From the NCBI GenBank assembly GCA_031259095.1, contig JAIRLW010000377.1, positions 1 to 5,446 on the forward strand: DNA of 5,446 nucleotides, in the 5' to 3' direction. This DNA comes from Planctomycetaceae bacterium (GTDB taxonomy: Bacteria; Planctomycetota; Planctomycetia; Pirellulales; Thermoguttaceae). A program made the position numbers and the translations under genes. The stretch's first letter is position 1. Each line of letters opens with the position of its first letter. Shown here piece by piece: positions 1-5,446 of this stretch. Under the pieces are notes generated by a model, which was given only the letters and a program-made list of their open reading frames with translations, was not told where the DNA came from and did no database searches.

Positions 1-324
1 GTAATCCCAATGCGAAAACGATTTATCTGATTTTGGACAATGCCGGTTATTATCACAGTAAAGAGGCGGAAGCCTATCGGCAGCAACTTGGAAAAATAAC
101 GTTCATTTTTTTACCAACGTATTCACCCAATTTGAATCTTATGGAACGGCTCTGGAAATTTTTCAAAAAGAAAACAACTGATAATAAATATTACGAAAAA
201 TATGCCGACTTCGTCGACGCCTGTAAAAAATTTCTTCAACAACATCAAAAAACACAAGGCGCCGCTGCGCACGTTACTCGCCGAAAAATTTCATATCAGA
301 AAAAAAAGTTTAACCGAATTTTAA
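1..324 (+). pseudogene. IS630-family transposase, C-terminal part, frameshifted
   Basis: This is the end of a DDE transposase (DDE_3 superfamily endonuclease fold) that would cut and join insertion-sequence ends. The gene starts before the window: the frame is open from base 3 and no start is needed here. Seen in the first frame are LILDNAGYYH with the second catalytic Asp, FLPTYSPNLN, and LMERLWKFFKKK with the catalytic Glu 35 residues after that Asp. All are hallmarks of IS630 transposases. After the codons for CKKF (222-233) this frame loses family resemblance and runs with a basic, unrelated tail to a stop at 384-386. The next frame, from base 232, gives FFNNIKKHKAPLRTLLAEKF and then a stop at 322-324, which is the usual IS630 C-terminus. 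One extra base in the A6T3 run at 225-233 explains this. Programmed -1 slippage would lead to the wrong frame, so a mutation or sequencing error is more likely. The N-terminal half and the left IS end lie outside the window. Confidence 0.85.
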
Positions 325-455
325 AGTGTGATAAGTATAGATTACTATTTTTTAAGTCCCACAGGGAAAAACAAAAATTCTACTGAATAATTACGTTATT
401 AAATAAAAAAACTGATTATTTCACATTTTGTGGGCATCAGTAATTGGAGTGAATC

Positions 456-518
456 ATGAAAATTTCCGTCCCGCTAGGGACAAGACTTTATTTTAGGTAT
501 GTGAATGATCGTCAATGA
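456..518 (+). other. Possible 20-codon mini-ORF, or gene start cut off by a repeat
   Basis: A GGAG motif at 446-449 sits 6 bases before an ATG at 456. This looks like a usable ribosome binding site. The frame begins MKISVPLG, runs straight into the GTCCCGCTAGGGAC palindrome and stops at 516-518. The product has no recognisable family. It could be chance, or the surviving start of a gene whose body was replaced when the palindromic repeat arrived. I do not claim that it is expressed. Confidence 0.2.
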
Positions 519-552
519 AAGACGGTTACTCAAGTGTCGTCCCTAGCGGGAC
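468..552. repeat. Inverted pair of GTCCC-GCTA-GGGAC palindromes
   Basis: GTCCCGCTAGGGAC at 468-481 and its exact reverse complement GTCCCTAGCGGGAC at 539-552 form a perfect 14-base inverted repeat separated by 57 bases. Each copy is also a hairpin on its own (5-bp stem GTCCC/GGGAC, 4-base loop). The same stem with loop GCAA recurs at 2299-2312, so this is a dispersed family rather than a single site. The pattern resembles REP (repetitive extragenic palindrome) elements, which are often found as inverted pairs. No long T run follows, so a role as an intrinsic terminator is not supported. Confidence 0.8.
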
Positions 553-573
553 TTTGTGTCTTATTTGCTGTAT

Positions 574-593
574 CCGTAGGCTAAAGCCTACGG
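574..593. repeat. Perfect palindrome, 9-bp arms
   Basis: CCGTAGGCT and AGCCTACGG are exact reverse complements around two A bases. As a hairpin this is realistically an 8-bp stem with a TAAA loop. It lies 21 bases after the second GTCCC palindrome and 11 bases before the TTGC palindrome. It is G+C rich within an AT-rich region, which is typical of REP-like intergenic elements. The bases after it (TTAATAAAG) do not make a rho-independent terminator. Confidence 0.75.
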
Positions 594-604
594 TTAATAA
601 AGTG

Positions 605-621
605 TTGCCCCTGCGGAGCAA
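605..621. repeat. Near-perfect palindrome TTGCCCCTGCGGAGCAA
   Basis: Arms TTGCCCC and GGAGCAA pair at six of seven positions around a TGC loop, with one C-A mismatch. It is the third different short palindrome within 154 bases (468-621). An A run follows on the plus strand (AATAAAAAAG). Read on the minus strand the T-rich stretch comes before the hairpin, not after it, so this is not a terminator for either flanking gene. Confidence 0.65.
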
Positions 622-916
622 ATAAAAAAGTAACTTAGAACCGTTCAACATAATTAACTTGAAAAATTAAATTTATGACTGCAAGAAGTATGATACCGAT
701 TTTTTTACCAAAATTTTGAAAATATTTTAAAAATTTCCAGAAAAAGACGAAAACCCTATTGACGGTTTGAACCTCTTTGATTAAACTACGGAACTTAATC
801 GGTTGCGATTTTCAGACAGTTATATGACTTTTTCCAATGTTGTTTTTACGGTGTTAAACTCATTGTACTTTAAAATTCGTCTTTATAAGAATAGAATTTT
901 TGTGTCTTTTATTTAA

Positions 917-962
917 AATCCTGTAAATTCTGTTTATCTCGTCAAAATCGGTTTATCCTGTC
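917..962. repeat. Degenerate 9-base tandem repeat (AATCCTGTA type)
   Basis: Successive units are AATCCTGTA (917), AATTCTGTT (926), TATCTCGTC (935), a diverged AAAATCGGT (944) and, after one extra base, TATCCTGTC (954-962). The shared core is WATYCTGTH. The array sits in non-coding sequence immediately upstream of the DUF1559 remnant and ends where the protein-like sequence begins. Similar ATCCTGT-type intergenic arrays are, from memory, seen in several bacterial genomes; I could not verify this here. Confidence 0.6.
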
Positions 963-988
963 AAAAAACGAAAACCGAAATTCAAAGT

Positions 989-1351
989 GTGAGGAGTATA
1001 CCACCGAACAGTCCCTCATGCGATACCAATGAAAGCTCCGCAAGTGCTTATCATAAAGGCGGAGCCAGCGCGAGTAGTTATCATTCGGGAGGTGTTAATG
1101 TTTCATTTTTAGACGGAAGTGTTCGTTTCATTTCTGATACGATTCAAGTCAAAAATCTTGATGTTGCCTGTGAGGGAACGGATTTACCGCCGGCAACACC
1201 CATTGCTAAAAACGCCGGTGCTAATGTTGCGATTGGCGAATTATTTAGTTACGGTATTTGGGCGGAACTTGGTTCTATCAACGGCGGAGAAAGTACAGCA
1301 CTACCCCTGCTTTTTTACAACATGATTTTATGGTATGATCTCTTGTTATGA
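989..1351 (+). pseudogene. DUF1559 / H-X9-DG pseudopilin-like protein, C-terminal remnant
   Basis: Only the C-terminal end of a DUF1559 protein is present. These are planctomycete proteins that normally begin with a prepilin-type N-terminus (GFTLVELLVVIAI) and run to about 300-400 residues. Seen here are IPPNSPSC (residues 4-11), SSYHSGGVNVSFLDGSVRFI (29-48) with the exact H-X9-DG spacing (His32 to Asp42-Gly43), and YGIWAELGSINGGE, the family's usual closing motif. The prepilin signal and the whole N-terminal part are missing. Upstream, the same frame is open back to base 917 but only through the 9-base repeat. A GTG at 989 is the first possible start and no good ribosome binding site precedes it. 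The last residues after GGESTAL are hydrophobic and unlike the family, suggesting that the original stop was lost. The fragment is probably not a functional pseudopilin. The family call is firm; its status as a pseudogene is an inference. Confidence 0.8.
1331..1339 (+). promoter_or_regulatory. Possible extended -10 promoter for the DUF1080 gene
   Basis: TGGTATGAT matches an extended -10 element (TGn followed by TATGAT). Upstream is the T-rich TTTTTTACA at 1311-1319. A -35 at TTTTTA (1312-1317) gives a 16-base spacer but is a poor match, which an extended -10 can tolerate. Transcription would begin near 1346 and give a leader of about 75 bases before the start codon at 1421. The site lies inside the run-on tail of the DUF1559 fragment. 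Confidence 0.4.
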
Positions 1352-1408
1352 AAACAGGCTAATGTATGTTTGTTTTTTACTTTAGTTACTTTATCATCAA
1401 CAAAAATA

Positions 1409-1414
1409 AAGGAG
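1409..1414 (+). promoter_or_regulatory. Shine-Dalgarno site fixing the DUF1080 start
   Basis: AAGGAG lies 6 bases before the ATG at 1421 and 3 bases before the adjacent ATG at 1418. The spacing favours 1421. It also argues against the longer frame from a TTG at 1370, which would add 17 residues ahead of the signal peptide. Confidence 0.75.
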
Positions 1415-1420
1415 ATTATG

Positions 1421-2233
1421 ATGAAAAAATTTCAGATGTTTGTAACTCTATTAATCGTTGGAATGTTCGCATTTTTGCCGGCAACGATTGCTCAGGAGAA
1501 AAAAACGATTCCGCTTTTTAACGGCAAAAATCTTGACGGATGGTACACCTTTGTCAAATCCAAAGGCAAGGGAAATGATCCTGATAAGGTATTCTCTGTC
1601 GAGGACGGAGTTATTCGGGTTTCCGGTACGGAATTTGGTTGCATCACTACTAACGAGGAATATGAAAATTACTCGCTGGAAGTAGAATACAACGTCGGCG
1701 AACATTCTTACGGTTCGCGAAAAGGAAAAGCATTCGATAGCGGAATACTCATTCACTCCAACGGCAAAGATGGTGCTTTCGGCGATGTTTGGATGAAATC
1801 AATTGAGATTCAGATAATCGAAGGCGGCACGGGCGATTTTTACGTTGTATCTGAAAACAAAGATGAAAATTTTTCTTTAACATCAACAATTGATCCCAAA
1901 CAGGCAACAAAGAACGGCAGCGGAGTTTTTTTGCCTGATGGAATAGAAACAACCGTTTTCACTCCGTCAGCCCCTGTACGCCGTCGCGGTGTTGATAAAA
2001 TTGGAAAAACCGATATTGCACGTTTCCGAAATGCTAACGAAATCGAGAAACCGCACGGCGAATGGAATGCCGTTAAAATTGTTGCGCAAAACGATAAGAT
2101 AGATGTTTACCTGAACGGACAACTTGTCAATCAGGCAAAAAATGTTAAACCTCAAAAAGGACGTATCCAAATTCAATCCGAAGGCGCAGAATTTTTTTAC
2201 AGACGAATTGATCTGACACCGCTGGAAGAATAA
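1421..2233 (+). CDS. Secreted DUF1080 (3-keto-disaccharide hydrolase-like) protein
   Basis: A 270-residue exported protein with one DUF1080 domain (Pfam PF06439, named for 3-keto-disaccharide hydrolase), a concanavalin-A-like beta-sandwich. Members act on 3-keto-glycosides, or are linked to such carbohydrate breakdown, outside the cytoplasm. Residues 1-24 are a signal peptide: MKKF, a hydrophobic core, then PATIA with likely cleavage before Gln25; there is no lipobox Cys. The domain follows with IPLFNGKNLDGW (30-41), DSGILIHSNG (106-115), SIEIQIIEGGTGDFYVV (127-143), HGEWNAVKIVAQNDKIDVYL (212-231) and KGRIQIQSEGAEFFYRRIDL (246-265). These match the family's opening LFNGKdLdGW, central Q-I-E strand and closing GxIxLQ...FRxI blocks. 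The length is normal for a single-domain member. No oxidoreductase (Gfo/Idh/MocA) or sugar transporter is next to it in this window, so its substrate cannot be inferred. The start is chosen from the Shine-Dalgarno spacing and signal peptide. The family call is strong; enzymatic activity is inferred. Confidence 0.9.
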   Translation: MKKFQMFVTLLIVGMFAFLPATIAQEKKTIPLFNGKNLDGWYTFVKSKGKGNDPDKVFSVEDGVIRVSGTEFGCITTNEEYENYSLEVEYNVGEHSYGSRKGKAFDSGILIHSNGKDGAFGDVWMKSIEIQIIEGGTGDFYVVSENKDENFSLTSTIDPKQATKNGSGVFLPDGIETTVFTPSAPVRRRGVDKIGKTDIARFRNANEIEKPHGEWNAVKIVAQNDKIDVYLNGQLVNQAKNVKPQKGRIQIQSEGAEFFYRRIDLTPLEE

Positions 2234-2298
2234 CAAGATAGAAGAACCTCTAAAAATTCACGTAAAAACATATTGGACAATTACCGAAACATTCCTAC

Positions 2299-2312
2299 GT
2301 CCCGCAAGGGAC
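2299..2312. repeat. Dispersed palindrome copy GTCCC-GCAA-GGGAC
   Basis: GTCCCGCAAGGGAC has the same 5-bp stem as the copies at 468-481 and 539-552, differing only in the loop (GCAA rather than GCTA). It stands alone in the convergent intergenic region, 65 bases after the DUF1080 stop codon. It could stabilise the 3' end of that message, but there is no T run after it on either strand. Confidence 0.7.
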
Positions 2313-2332
2313 AATACCTAACGTACATGTAA

Positions 2333-2379
2333 CACTATTAACTATTCACTCATAACTATTAACTATTAACTATTAACTA
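2333..2379. repeat. Heptamer tandem array (AACTATT)n
   Basis: About 6.7 units of period 7: CACTATT, AACTATT, CACTCAT, then AACTATT three times exactly and a partial AACTA. The last three units are identical and the earlier ones have drifted, as expected for an array growing by slippage at one end. It lies between convergent genes, where length changes would be tolerated. Confidence 0.85.
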
Positions 2380-2435
2380 AATATGTTGTCTTTTCAGGAC
2401 GAAAGAAAATAGGATCAATAATCGGTAAAAGGTTA

Positions 2436-5351
2436 TCAAAATTGATAGTTACGTGTAAACAATATTCGGACTAACCACGCAAACGGAATGATCGTCATTG
2501 TCAACAGGGTAATTTTTAACCATTGCAACACGGAAAGCGATTCTGTACGAAAAACTTGACCGATTCCCCAATAGCCGCTTATCTGAACCATTCCTATCTG
2601 CACAAAAATAATCAACCCAATAATCAAAAGGAAAAGACGGTTCTTCAACAAAAGAGAAAACGGCGATTCATCATGACGCAACGAACGGCAATTAAAAATA
2701 TTCCAAAATTGAAACATAACGAAAGTTGTAAAAAAGACAGTCAATGCCTGAATATTTTCCGGTTCGCGCGGATCAGCGTTAAATTGAAACATTTTGCCGT
2801 TTTCGAGAAATAAACCGTAACAAAGTACAATTCCCAAAATCACAACCTGATAAGCGCTGCAACATAAAATCGTTATTCCCATTGACGGCGTAATAATAGA
2901 CGCTTCACGTTTGATTGGTTTTTGTTTCATGGAACGTTCACGCGGCGGATCGGTACTGAGTGCAAGAGCGGCGAAAGTGTCCATAATAATATTGATCCAG
3001 AGAAGTTGCGGAACCGTCAACGGCAATGGAACTCCAACCAAAGGTCCTAATAACGCACAAGTTAACGCAACAACATTAACCGAAAGTTGAAATTGTAGAA
3101 ACTTCTGGATATTTTGATACAAAGTTCGTCCCCACCAAATTCCTGTTACGATACTTTTGAAATTATCGTCCATTAACACAATATCGCTTGCTTCTTTGGC
3201 AACTTCCGTACCGGCAATACCCATTGAAATTCCGACGTCAGCAAATTTCAACGCCGGAGCGTCATTCGTACCGTCTCCGGTCATTGCCACAACTTCACCT
3301 TGTTGGTGCATTGCTTTCACCAACCGCAATTTATCCATCGGTGTTGAACGCGCCAACACCCGAAGATGAGGAATCACCTCAACAAGTTTTTCGTCACTTA
3401 ATTGCGACAGTTCTTCTGAAGTGAGAACGGCTTCGCCGTGTTTGATTGCCGTTTCAAAATCATTTTCAAAATCATTTTTAAAATCGCCGGAAATAAATGT
3501 TTCAGATAAAATTCCCGCTTGTTTGGCAATAGCGACCGCGGTTGGTTTGGCGTCGCCGGTAATCATCTTAACATGAACGCCGGCTTCACGGCATACCGTA
3601 ACAGCATGAGGAACTTCAGGACGAATCGGATCGGTAATACCAATCAAGGCGTAAAGAGTATTATCACGATAATCGGTAAAATGTTCTGCGTTCTCTTCTT
3701 TGAAACTTTCCGGTACATTTTGAGAAATATTTTTTTGTACATTTTCCGGCGATTGTAAATCATACTCTTTTACTGTAAAAGCAATTACCCGTAACGCTTG
3801 ATTTTGTGCTTGAGTTAAGGCGGACTGAATGACCGGCAAATACGATTCTATCGGTTCACGTTGACCGTTCACCATAACGTGTGAACAGGAATTTAATAAT
3901 CGTTCCGGTGCGCCTTTGGCATAGATCAATCGTTTATTGCTTCGTTCAACGGTAACAAGAGACATTTTTCGTGCGGAATTATGACTCAACTCCCAGACAC
4001 GCGGGTCTTTGTTACGATGTTCACGGTAATCAATTCCGTTTTCTTGTAACAACCGGAGCAGCGCACATTCCGTTGGATTACCAATTCCTTCAATTTTACC
4101 CTGTTGAATATTGAGTGACGCTTCACTGTTTGCCGAAATCAAATTGACCAGTGTTGTCCATTCAGGCAGATTTTTATCGGACATTTTTTTAATTGTTTCA
4201 TAATCATTAAATTCTTTTAATCCGGCAAAAATCCATGTTACAGTCATTTGATTTTGTGTTAATGTTCCGGTTTTATCGGAACAAATAACAGTTGCCGAAC
4301 CAATCGTTTCCGAAGCCACCAATTTTCGTATCAGACAGTTTTCTTTTGCCATTTTCATCATATTCAACGCTAATGAAACAGTAACCATCATCGGCAATCC
4401 TTCCGGTACGGCAACAACAATAACTGTTACGGCAACAACAAAACAAGTTAAAAGTCCGCGCAGCAGGACAAAGAGACTACCGTCCCAATTCCAAAAAGTA
4501 AAAAATGCCATGACCGCAAAAATTAAAACCGCGCACGTCATTCCAACCACGCTGATTTGTTTTGCCAAAACCGCTAATTTTTGTGTCAAGGGCGTTTCGT
4601 TTCCTGATTCCGTATCACCGAGATTCGCTGCAATCTGACCAAGCCGCGTTTGATCGCCCACTTTAGTAACAACAAATTGACCATGACCATCGGAAATCAT
4701 TGTTCCGCGATAGACGAGTGATTCTTCATTTTCGATAGAATCAATTTTAATAGCACTAATCTCAATAGATTCCGTTGTAATTGTTTCAAAATTAACGGTA
4801 TGTTTTTCAACGGGAACCGATTCGCCGGTCATAACGGACTGATCGACGAGTAAACTCAATGCATCCAAGACAACACCGTCGGCAGGAACTTTATCACCGA
4901 GATCAAGATGTACAATATCTCCGACCACAAGATCATTAATTGAAATTTCAGTCATTTGACCGTTACGCAAAACTTTAATACGAATATCATCTTTAACTTT
5001 ATTGAGTAAATCAAATTCTCGTGCGCTTTTTAATTCGCTGAAGAATCCGGCAAGTGTTGCGAGAGCAACGGCAAGAAAAATACCGATAGAATCGATAAAA
5101 CTTGCATCGCCATGTTGGAGAACGAATTTTTCTATCAATGTCATCAGTATGGAAACAACAGCAGCGGCAAGAAGAATCCGAATGGTCGGGTCTTCAAATT
5201 TTTCGAGCAGTTGCGACCACCAAGATTCACGCTGCGGCGGAGTGAGCGTATTCCGTCCGTATTTTTCAGCGGATTGCTGAACCTGTTCCGTAGTCAGTCC
5301 ATTTTGTACGTTAATAACAAGATCGTTAATTGTAATTGTTGTTTGATTCAT
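2436..5351 (-). CDS. PMCA-type (P2B) calcium-transporting P-type ATPase
   Basis: A complete 971-residue inner-membrane pump that couples ATP hydrolysis to export of Ca2+ from the cytoplasm. In order: cation-ATPase N domain (about 1-56); M1-M2 (57-76, 86-104); actuator domain with TGES (175-178); M3-M4 (about 265-330) with VPEGLP carrying Glu317; phosphorylation site CSDKTGTLT with Asp359; nucleotide domain with NPTECALL (425-432) and KGAPE (479-483); MITGD (596-600) and the hinge TGDGTNDAP (691-699); M5-M10 (about 751-966). In M6, WINIIMDT supplies Asn787 and Asp791. M5 (QLSVNVVALTC) lacks the acidic residue of SERCA site I, so one Ca2+ per cycle is expected, as in PMCA. The protein ends soon after M10 and has no calmodulin-binding tail. 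Odd points are a DNA repeat encoding (N)DFE/K at about 622-633 and a polar insert at about 530-562. No strong Shine-Dalgarno site precedes the ATG, and the upstream 95 bases are AT-rich. The P-type family is certain; Ca2+ specificity is a strong inference, with Mn2+ possible. Confidence 0.93.
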   Translation of the reverse strand: MNQTTITINDLVINVQNGLTTEQVQQSAEKYGRNTLTPPQRESWWSQLLEKFEDPTIRILLAAAVVSILMTLIEKFVLQHGDASFIDSIGIFLAVALATLAGFFSELKSAREFDLLNKVKDDIRIKVLRNGQMTEISINDLVVGDIVHLDLGDKVPADGVVLDALSLLVDQSVMTGESVPVEKHTVNFETITTESIEISAIKIDSIENEESLVYRGTMISDGHGQFVVTKVGDQTRLGQIAANLGDTESGNETPLTQKLAVLAKQISVVGMTCAVLIFAVMAFFTFWNWDGSLFVLLRGLLTCFVVAVTVIVVAVPEGLPMMVTVSLALNMMKMAKENCLIRKLVASETIGSATVICSDKTGTLTQNQMTVTWIFAGLKEFNDYETIKKMSDKNLPEWTTLVNLISANSEASLNIQQGKIEGIGNPTECALLRLLQENGIDYREHRNKDPRVWELSHNSARKMSLVTVERSNKRLIYAKGAPERLLNSCSHVMVNGQREPIESYLPVIQSALTQAQNQALRVIAFTVKEYDLQSPENVQKNISQNVPESFKEENAEHFTDYRDNTLYALIGITDPIRPEVPHAVTVCREAGVHVKMITGDAKPTAVAIAKQAGILSETFISGDFKNDFENDFETAIKHGEAVLTSEELSQLSDEKLVEVIPHLRVLARSTPMDKLRLVKAMHQQGEVVAMTGDGTNDAPALKFADVGISMGIAGTEVAKEASDIVLMDDNFKSIVTGIWWGRTLYQNIQKFLQFQLSVNVVALTCALLGPLVGVPLPLTVPQLLWINIIMDTFAALALSTDPPRERSMKQKPIKREASIITPSMGITILCCSAYQVVILGIVLCYGLFLENGKMFQFNADPREPENIQALTVFFTTFVMFQFWNIFNCRSLRHDESPFSLLLKNRLFLLIIGLIIFVQIGMVQISGYWGIGQVFRTESLSVLQWLKITLLTMTIIPFAWLVRILFTRNYQF
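3452..3487 (-). repeat. In-frame 12-base tandem repeat inside the ATPase gene
   Basis: On the plus strand the units are TTTCAAAATCAT twice exactly (3452-3463, 3464-3475) and a diverged TTTTAAAATCGC (3476-3487). In the protein this gives repeated DF(E/K)N-type tetrapeptides around residues 622-633, in a loop between the MITGD motif and the TGDGTND hinge. The unit length is a multiple of three, so gain or loss keeps the frame. Confidence 0.85.
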
Positions 5352-5394
5352 AATTATAGGGTTGTTGATGTGTAAGGCTGTTAATATAATGTTT

Positions 5395-5410
5395 TAGGTA
5401 AATAGGTAAT
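5395..5410. repeat. Two-copy 8-base direct repeat upstream of the ATPase
   Basis: TAGGTAAA (5395-5402) is followed directly by TAGGTAAT (5403-5410), 44 bases upstream of the ATPase start codon. It lies where a promoter or operator would be expected on the minus strand. Two copies of such an AT-rich word may be chance; no regulator is identified. Confidence 0.3.
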
Positions 5411-5446
5411 ATTTTTTGTAAACAAAATGATGGTTATCCAAAATTC

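Larger units (their letters stand above)
387..988. other. Gene-free, AT-rich, repeat-bearing intergenic region
   Basis: I see no convincing gene in these 602 bases on either strand. The left third carries a cluster of palindromes (listed separately). The middle (about 640-915) is very AT-rich, with A and T runs and only a weak inverted repeat, gattaa/ttaatc at 779-784 and 795-800. The right end is a degenerate 9-base repeat array. The region lies between a broken transposase and a headless DUF1559 fragment, so it may be insertion and recombination debris. The right end of the IS630 element should lie somewhere after base 324, but its terminal inverted repeat cannot be set without the left end. 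Confidence 0.7.
2234..2435. other. Intergenic region between two convergent genes
   Basis: These 202 bases separate the ends of the DUF1080 and ATPase genes. They contain one GTCCC/GGGAC palindrome and a heptamer tandem array, both listed separately. No hairpin followed by a T tract is visible for either gene, so termination is either rho-dependent or uses the palindrome without a classical U tract. Confidence 0.6.

Noticed and set aside
325..386. Basic C-terminal extension of the transposase in the first frame (stop at 386)
   Set aside because: It bears no resemblance to IS630 C-termini, whereas the next frame does. It is best read as out-of-frame translation after the shift near base 230.
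387..460. Right terminal inverted repeat of the IS630 element
   Set aside because: The left end is outside the window, so no matching repeat can be shown.
468..621. CRISPR array
   Set aside because: The repeats are palindromes of different families with irregular spacing, there are no equal-length spacers and there is no cas gene.
1370..1420. Longer N-terminus of the DUF1080 protein from a TTG at 1370
   Set aside because: It lacks a ribosome binding site and would put 17 residues in front of a normal signal peptide. AAGGAG at 1409-1414 points to ATG 1421.
1451..2236. Minus-strand and other-frame ORFs across the DUF1080 gene
   Set aside because: They lie inside a well-supported gene and have no recognisable motifs, so they are shadows.
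2299..2312. Palindrome as a rho-independent terminator between the convergent genes
   Set aside because: The 5-bp stem is short and no T tract follows on either strand. The same stem occurs elsewhere as a dispersed repeat.
2523..5375. Plus-strand ORFs inside or across the start of the ATPase gene
   Set aside because: They are antisense to a complete P-type ATPase with all catalytic motifs and have no family resemblance.
5383..5422. Sigma-70 promoter for the ATPase on the minus strand (TTTACA at 5422-5417 with TATATT at 5388-5383)
   Set aside because: The spacer is 28 bases, too long. The alternative -10 TATTTA leaves only 12 bases. A promoter must be near, but I cannot place it.
1..5446. 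A previously undescribed multi-gene system
   Set aside because: The two intact genes belong to known families, converge, and share no evident pathway. The rest is decayed genes and repeats. Nothing supports a coordinated new system.

Overview
The window looks like a piece of a low-GC bacterial chromosome, most likely from the Planctomycetota or a PVC relative. The evidence is the combination of a secreted DUF1080 (3-keto-disaccharide hydrolase-like) protein with a DUF1559 / H-X9-DG pseudopilin-type fragment. Both families are heavily expanded in that group. The assignment is an inference from family content, not from a marker gene.

Layout. Bases 1-324 hold the 3' end of an IS630-family transposase. 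Its reading frame is broken near base 230, and the conserved C-terminus continues in the next frame. Bases 387-988 carry no convincing gene. They hold three different perfect or near-perfect palindromes (468-621), an AT-rich stretch, and a degenerate 9-base periodic repeat (917-962). That repeat ends 26 bases before a decapitated DUF1559 C-terminal fragment (989-1351). A possible extended -10 promoter (1331-1339) lies in the run-on tail of this fragment. It precedes an intact secreted DUF1080 protein (1421-2233) with a good ribosome binding site. Next comes a 202-base convergent intergenic region with another copy of the GTCCC/GGGAC palindrome and a heptamer tandem array (2333-2379). The rest is one large minus-strand gene (5351-2436) for a PMCA-type (P2B) calcium-transporting P-type ATPase, complete from start to stop.

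How the genes relate. There is no sign of a shared pathway. The DUF1080 protein is probably an exported carbohydrate-active protein and the ATPase an inner-membrane calcium exporter; they converge and do not form an operon. The left 1.35 kb reads as a decayed, repeat-rich area: a broken transposase, a headless DUF1559 gene and several repeat families. I found no evidence for a new multi-gene system. The points most worth a second look are the repeat families, the frameshifted transposase and the boundary of the DUF1559 remnant.
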